Source: Gammaproteobacteria bacterium
GTDB taxonomy: Bacteria > Pseudomonadota > Gammaproteobacteria > PS1 > Pseudothioglobaceae
NCBI GenBank assembly: GCA_003489145.1
Contig: DNJI01000044.1
Location: forward strand, 1 to 13,864
Reading direction: 5' to 3'
DNA: 13,864 bases
This document shows, one piece after another, positions 13,853 to 13,864 of this stretch. Every line of letters begins with the position of its first letter. Position 1 is the stretch's first letter. Made by a program: the position numbers and the translations under genes. Under the pieces are notes generated by a model that worked only from the letters and a program-made list of their open reading frames with translations, had not been told where the DNA came from and ran no database searches.

Positions 13853-13864
13853 ATGGATCGTTAT
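13853..13864 (+). CDS. aroE: Possible start of shikimate dehydrogenase (first four codons)
   Basis: Right after the rne stop, ATG GAT CGT TAT reads MDRY before the window ends. An ATG overlapping the stop (TAATG, 13850) would give MMDRY. Gammaproteobacterial AroE proteins often begin MDRY or similar, which is the only basis for the name. Four codons cannot establish a gene. Confidence 0.25.

Overview
The window reads as an ordinary, tightly packed chromosomal segment of an AT-rich gammaproteobacterium. Every complete protein resembles the E. coli type of its family (LpxC, PepN, DusA, RNase E with family-numbered active-site residues). The base composition, the compact overlapping operon and the style of the proteins would fit the SUP05/Thioglobus group of marine sulfur oxidisers and their bivalve symbionts. 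That placement is inference, because no lineage marker lies in the window.

Positions 1-2,711 (minus strand) hold branched-chain amino acid synthesis, ilvB-ilvN-ilvC, with ilvC cut by the left edge. A perfect TATAAT box sits in the short gap before ilvB. Positions 2,776-10,808 (minus strand) hold seven genes separated by at most 15 bp or overlapping: a MidA/NDUFAF7-type methyltransferase, uppP, pepN, pncC, dusA, ftsA and lpxC. They probably form one transcription unit joining envelope synthesis (uppP, lpxC), division (ftsA), NAD salvage, tRNA modification and peptide turnover. Positions 10,825-13,850 (plus strand) hold a FolM-like pteridine reductase and, after a 323-bp gap, an RNase E with a short low-complexity tail. 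The last 12 bases may open aroE.

Four points stand out. (1) ftsA is followed after 7 bp by lpxC; the ftsZ gene that normally lies between them is absent here, and ftsQ is absent upstream. By my alignment FtsA has also lost two arginines at the positions of E. coli R286 and R300, in the FtsZ-binding region. (2) pepN has no ATG, GTG or TTG start that would keep its conserved N-terminus. It appears to start at ATT, 7 nt after a perfect AGGAG. (3) ftsA carries five GTTT units just before its membrane-targeting helix, where slippage would delete that helix. (4) rne has a long structured leader with its ribosome binding site in a small hairpin, and the encoded tail is built from tandem DNA repeats. 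I saw no mobile element, CRISPR array, tRNA, rRNA or defence system, and no wholly new multi-gene system.
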